From Renibacterium sp. (GTDB taxonomy: Bacteria > Actinomycetota > Actinomycetes > Actinomycetales > Micrococcaceae): a stretch of DNA of 64,000 bases. The stretch is taken from positions 186,001 to 250,000 of the forward strand of contig JAFOLH010000005.1 in assembly GCA_017419405.1 (NCBI GenBank). Reading direction: 5' to 3'. A program made the translations under genes and the position numbers. The notes under the pieces were generated by a model. The model was not told where the DNA came from. It searched no databases and saw nothing but the letters and a program-made list of their open reading frames with translations. Shown one piece after another: positions 61,315 to 64,000 of the stretch. Each line of letters starts with the position of its first letter. Position 1 is the stretch's first letter.

Positions 61315-61343
61315 TTGGCAAACATCCAGTTAACGGTCAGAAT
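61315..61343 (+). promoter_or_regulatory. promoter of the S53 protease gene
   Basis: TTGGCA (61315-61320), a 17-base spacer and CAGAAT (61338-61343). Transcription would start near 61350, giving a leader of about 50 bases that contains a 9-bp hairpin (61354-61362 with 61381-61389). Confidence 0.6.
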
Positions 61344-61400
61344 CCGGTGAGAGCTTTCGGGAGTCAAAGCAACACTTCTTTCCCGAAAGTTGAAAACATC

Positions 61401-63215
61401 GTGAAAAAAATTGGAGCTCGCACCCGGAGCTCGGTAGTGGCGGGCCTGGCCGTTCCGGCTTTGGTCCTGGCCTTCACCGGAACCGCCGTCGCGGCTATTC
61501 CTGTTTCTCCGGACTCGGTGCAGGGCATTGCCGGGTCCACTTCGCCCCGGCTCGGCCATGCGCAGCGGCTGGATTTCGCGCCGGCCCAGCAGCAACGGAA
61601 GATCACCGTTTCCCTGGCGCCGCACAATGCGGCCGGGCTGGATGCCTTCCTGGCGAACGTCAACGATCCGGCTTCCCCGCAGTACCGCCATTTCTTGACT
61701 TCGGCAGAGTATGCGGCCCGCTTCGCCCCGACTCCGGCCGAGGTCTCTGCAGTGTCCAGCGCACTCACCGCGAAGGGGCTGTCGGTTGACCGCGTCGGTG
61801 CGGGGAACCGTTACGTTTCGGCCTCGGGCAGCGTCGCGCAGCTCCAAGACCTCTTCAAGACCAGCCTTTCGCAGTACCGGGACTCAGTGACCGGGGCCGA
61901 CTTCACCGGCGCGGACAGCGAAGTCAAGGTTCCGCAGTCCCTGGCCGGACTGATCACCGACGTCGGCGGCTTGACCGACGAGGGCAAGATCTTGCGCCCG
62001 GCCTCGCGCCAGGCTCCCGCTGCGCCGGAAGCCGGTGCCGCGAAGCAAGCTCCCTCCGCCGTCGGAGCCAAGGGCGCTACGGACCAAGGCACCGGAGTCA
62101 AGGGCGGGTTCACACCCAAGGAGCTCAATAGCGGCTACAACACCGCCTCGATCGCCAACGGCGCCCAGGGGGCTGGGCAGACCATCGCGCTGGTCGAATT
62201 CTCCGGCCACCGCTCGAGCCATGCCGATGTCTACGACCAGCAGTACAACTTGGCCACCTCGGCAGTGCAGGACATCAACGTCGACGGCGGCCCGCAGGGC
62301 TACGACGAAGGTGAAGGCGAAGTCGATCTGGACATCCAGGTGCTGCATGCGATCGCGCCGAAAGCCACGGTTTTGGACTACCAGGCACCGAACACCGACT
62401 CGGCCGACATCGATCTCTACAACCAAATCGTCACCGACAACAAAGCTTCGATCATTTCTTCGAGCTGGGGCAATCCGGAAAACCAGATCACCAAGAGCCA
62501 CGCGACGTCGTTGTCGAACATCTTCAAGCAAGCCGCGGCCCAAGGCCAGACGATCTTCTCGGCCTCCGGCGATCACGGGGCTTCGGACGACTGGCCCAAC
62601 AACAGCGACTCCGCATTGACCGTTGATTCGCCGTCCTCCGACCCGAACGTGACCGGCGTCGGCGGCACCCGGCTCTACATCGACTCGAGCACCGGTGCTT
62701 GGTCGAGCGAAGCGGTCTGGAACGACTACGTGAAATCCGGCGACACCTGGCGCGGTGCCAGCGGGGGCGGCGTTTCCACCTTCTTCGCCCGGCCGGCCTG
62801 GCAGACCGGAACCGGTGTGAACACTTCGCAGAAACGCCAGGTGCCGGACATCTCGTCAGCTGCTGCCGAATACCAGTACTCGGGGTACACCGAGGTCTAC
62901 GACGGCAATGGCAAAGACACCAACAAGGCGGCGTGGACGTCGTTCACCGGTACCAGTGCAGCGGCACCGCTCAACGCGGCGTTCCTGGCCCTGGTCGCCA
63001 ACCAGGGCGGCGGCAGCGTGCAGTTCGGCAATCTGAATCCGGCGATCTACAAAGCCGCGGCGAACAACCCGTCGGCCTTCCACGACGTCACCTCGGGGAG
63101 CAACAGCATCGTCGGCAAGCCGAGCTCGTATGCGGTGACCGCCGGCTACGACAAGGCGACTGGCTGGGGAAGCCCGAACTTCCCGGCGTACGGAACCGAG
63201 ATTCTCAAAAAGTAG
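61401..63215 (+). CDS. secreted S53-family (sedolisin/kumamolisin-like) serine-carboxyl protease
   Basis: A 604-residue zymogen: signal peptide (about 1-32), pro-kumamolisin domain (about 60-200), an Ala/Gly/Lys linker, and the S53 domain. Catalytic residues are Glu307 and Asp311 (GEVDLDIQ), the oxyanion Asp in SGDHGASD, and Ser519 in GTSAAAP. Such enzymes work at acidic pH and auto-cleave the prodomain. A GTG 18 codons upstream is in frame, but the predicted transcript start and a leader hairpin (61354-61389) fall inside that extension, and the signal peptide begins cleanly at the GTG chosen. Confidence 0.92.
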   Translation: MKKIGARTRSSVVAGLAVPALVLAFTGTAVAAIPVSPDSVQGIAGSTSPRLGHAQRLDFAPAQQQRKITVSLAPHNAAGLDAFLANVNDPASPQYRHFLTSAEYAARFAPTPAEVSAVSSALTAKGLSVDRVGAGNRYVSASGSVAQLQDLFKTSLSQYRDSVTGADFTGADSEVKVPQSLAGLITDVGGLTDEGKILRPASRQAPAAPEAGAAKQAPSAVGAKGATDQGTGVKGGFTPKELNSGYNTASIANGAQGAGQTIALVEFSGHRSSHADVYDQQYNLATSAVQDINVDGGPQGYDEGEGEVDLDIQVLHAIAPKATVLDYQAPNTDSADIDLYNQIVTDNKASIISSSWGNPENQITKSHATSLSNIFKQAAAQGQTIFSASGDHGASDDWPNNSDSALTVDSPSSDPNVTGVGGTRLYIDSSTGAWSSEAVWNDYVKSGDTWRGASGGGVSTFFARPAWQTGTGVNTSQKRQVPDISSAAAEYQYSGYTEVYDGNGKDTNKAAWTSFTGTSAAAPLNAAFLALVANQGGGSVQFGNLNPAIYKAAANNPSAFHDVTSGSNSIVGKPSSYAVTAGYDKATGWGSPNFPAYGTEILKK

Positions 63216-63231
63216 CAAGCAGTACCGCCCG

Positions 63232-63275
63232 ACGGCGGTGGTCCGACGTCCGAACGGGCGCCGGACCACCGCCGT
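63232..63275 (+). terminator. terminator of the S53 protease gene
   Basis: A perfect 14-bp stem (63232-63245 with 63262-63275) with a 16-base loop, followed by T-rich TTCGGTTTT. It lies between convergent genes and can serve both. Confidence 0.75.
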
Positions 63276-63300
63276 TTCGGTTTTCCGAACGGGATGCCGG

Positions 63301-64000
63301 TCACAGCCGTACCGCGACGCCGCGCTCCAATGACGCCTGGGCGGCGTCGGCCACTCGGGAAGCCGCTGCCGATTCGGCCAGCGGGCAGGGATTTTCCGCC
63401 TCGCCCCTGGCCAGTGCGAGGAAGTGGTCCAACTGGCTGCGGTAGGCGGCGGCAAAGCGTTCCATGAAGCTCGGATGCGGAACGCCGGTGGGGATCGCCA
63501 CCCCGGGCTCGGCCGAGTGCAGGGCGGCCTGTTCGTCCAGTCCTACGCAGACGCTGCCTTCGCTGCCCTGCAGTTCCATCCGGACGTCGTGTCCGGCTCC
63601 GTTGTACCTGGTGGCGACCACAGTGGCCAAGGTCCCGTCCGCCAGGGTCAGCAGTGCGGCCCCGGTGTCCACATCGCCGGCCTCGCCGATTCCGGGATCG
63701 CCCCGGTTCGAGCCGCGGGCATAGACCTCCACGACGTCCTGCCCGGTGAGCCAGCGGATGATGTCGAAATCGTGCACGCTGCAGTCCCGGAAGATGCCGC
63801 CCGAGCCGGCGAGGAACTCCAGCGCCGGGGGACGGGTGTCCGCGGTGACCGCCCGGATCGAATGCAGCCAGCCGAGCTTTCCGGAGCCGAGCTCGGCTTT
63901 CGCAGCGCGGTAGCCGGCGTCGAACCTGCGTTGGTGGCCGATCTGCACAATCCCCTGATTCGCTTCGGTGAAGGCGACCAACTCGAGCGCTTCGGCCGAG
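63301..64000 (-). CDS. Gfo/Idh/MocA-family dehydrogenase, C-terminal part (inositol dehydrogenase-like)
   Basis: The visible 233 residues are the C-terminal two-thirds of an NAD(P)-dependent sugar dehydrogenase; the gene continues past the window edge, so the nucleotide-binding N-terminus is missing. Family features are QIGHQRRFDAGYRAAK and the catalytic-region GSGGIFRDCSVHDFDIIRWL, where Asp and His (SVHDFD) match the proton-transfer pair. The overall pattern is closest to inositol 2-dehydrogenase (IolG). An in-frame TTG at 63981 is not the real start. It converges on the S53 protease gene. Confidence 0.85.
   Translation of the reverse strand, partial: SAEALELVAFTEANQGIVQIGHQRRFDAGYRAAKAELGSGKLGWLHSIRAVTADTRPPALEFLAGSGGIFRDCSVHDFDIIRWLTGQDVVEVYARGSNRGDPGIGEAGDVDTGAALLTLADGTLATVVATRYNGAGHDVRMELQGSEGSVCVGLDEQAALHSAEPGVAIPTGVPHPSFMERFAAAYRSQLDHFLALARGEAENPCPLAESAAASRVADAAQASLERGVAVRL

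Overview
The window is a 64 kb stretch of a high-GC actinobacterial chromosome. Gene content and order (dacB-like PBP4, zinc metalloprotease, tilS, hpt, ftsH, folE-folP-folB-folK, DUF3180, two PH-domain proteins, panC, lysS, lsr2, clpC, disA/radA) point to the Micrococcaceae, i.e. an Arthrobacter-like organism. Nearly all of it is housekeeping DNA on both strands; there is no phage, integrase, transposase, CRISPR array or rRNA.

Layout. 1-6.3 kb: rhodanese, pheA, a tiny acidic protein, a lipid kinase, serS, a small membrane protein, a HAD phosphatase and ppa. 6.4-10.7 kb: PBP4-type carboxypeptidase, metalloprotease, tilS, hpt. 10.7-13.1 kb: two minus-strand genes interrupt the usual hpt-ftsH neighbourhood: an AztD-like zinc-binding lipoprotein with a Zur-like box, and an AbiEi/DUF559 protein bracketed by 67-bp repeats. 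13.5-22.7 kb: ftsH, the folate operon, membrane/PH proteins and panC. 22.8-28.2 kb: a nucleoside hydrolase-MFS-ribokinase operon with a divergent LacI regulator, plus an alpha/beta hydrolase. 28.2-33 kb: lysS, a 50-residue membrane protein, lsr2, clpC. 33-40.5 kb: esterase, TMEM175-like protein, S9 peptidase, GNAT acetyltransferase, flavin monooxygenase/TetR pair and a second TetR. 40.5-42.9 kb: PTS-dependent dihydroxyacetone kinase dhaKLM. 42.9-49 kb: mutY, a small exported protein, disA, radA, a HIT protein flanked by 79-bp palindromic repeats, and a FUSC transporter. 49.3-55.3 kb: pstSCAB with a PHO box, converging on a pit/DUF47 low-affinity phosphate pair. 55.6-64 kb: conserved unknown gene, tRNA-Lys(UUU), LPXTG-anchored RCC1-repeat protein, secreted M4 and S53 proteases and a truncated Gfo/Idh/MocA dehydrogenase.

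Two architectural habits recur. Many genes have a TANNNT -10 box 6-8 nt before the start codon and no Shine-Dalgarno, so they are probably leaderless; this decided several starts (serS, folE, lacI, lysS, mutY, the TetR/monooxygenase pair and others). Many transcription units also end in long, nearly perfect hairpins (12-25 bp). Beyond these, small palindromic repeats occur in pairs, one of them inside the reading frame of the S9 peptidase. I found no clearly novel multi-gene system; the repeat families, the zinc-linked orphan and the split-domain RCC1 surface protein are the points most worth follow-up.
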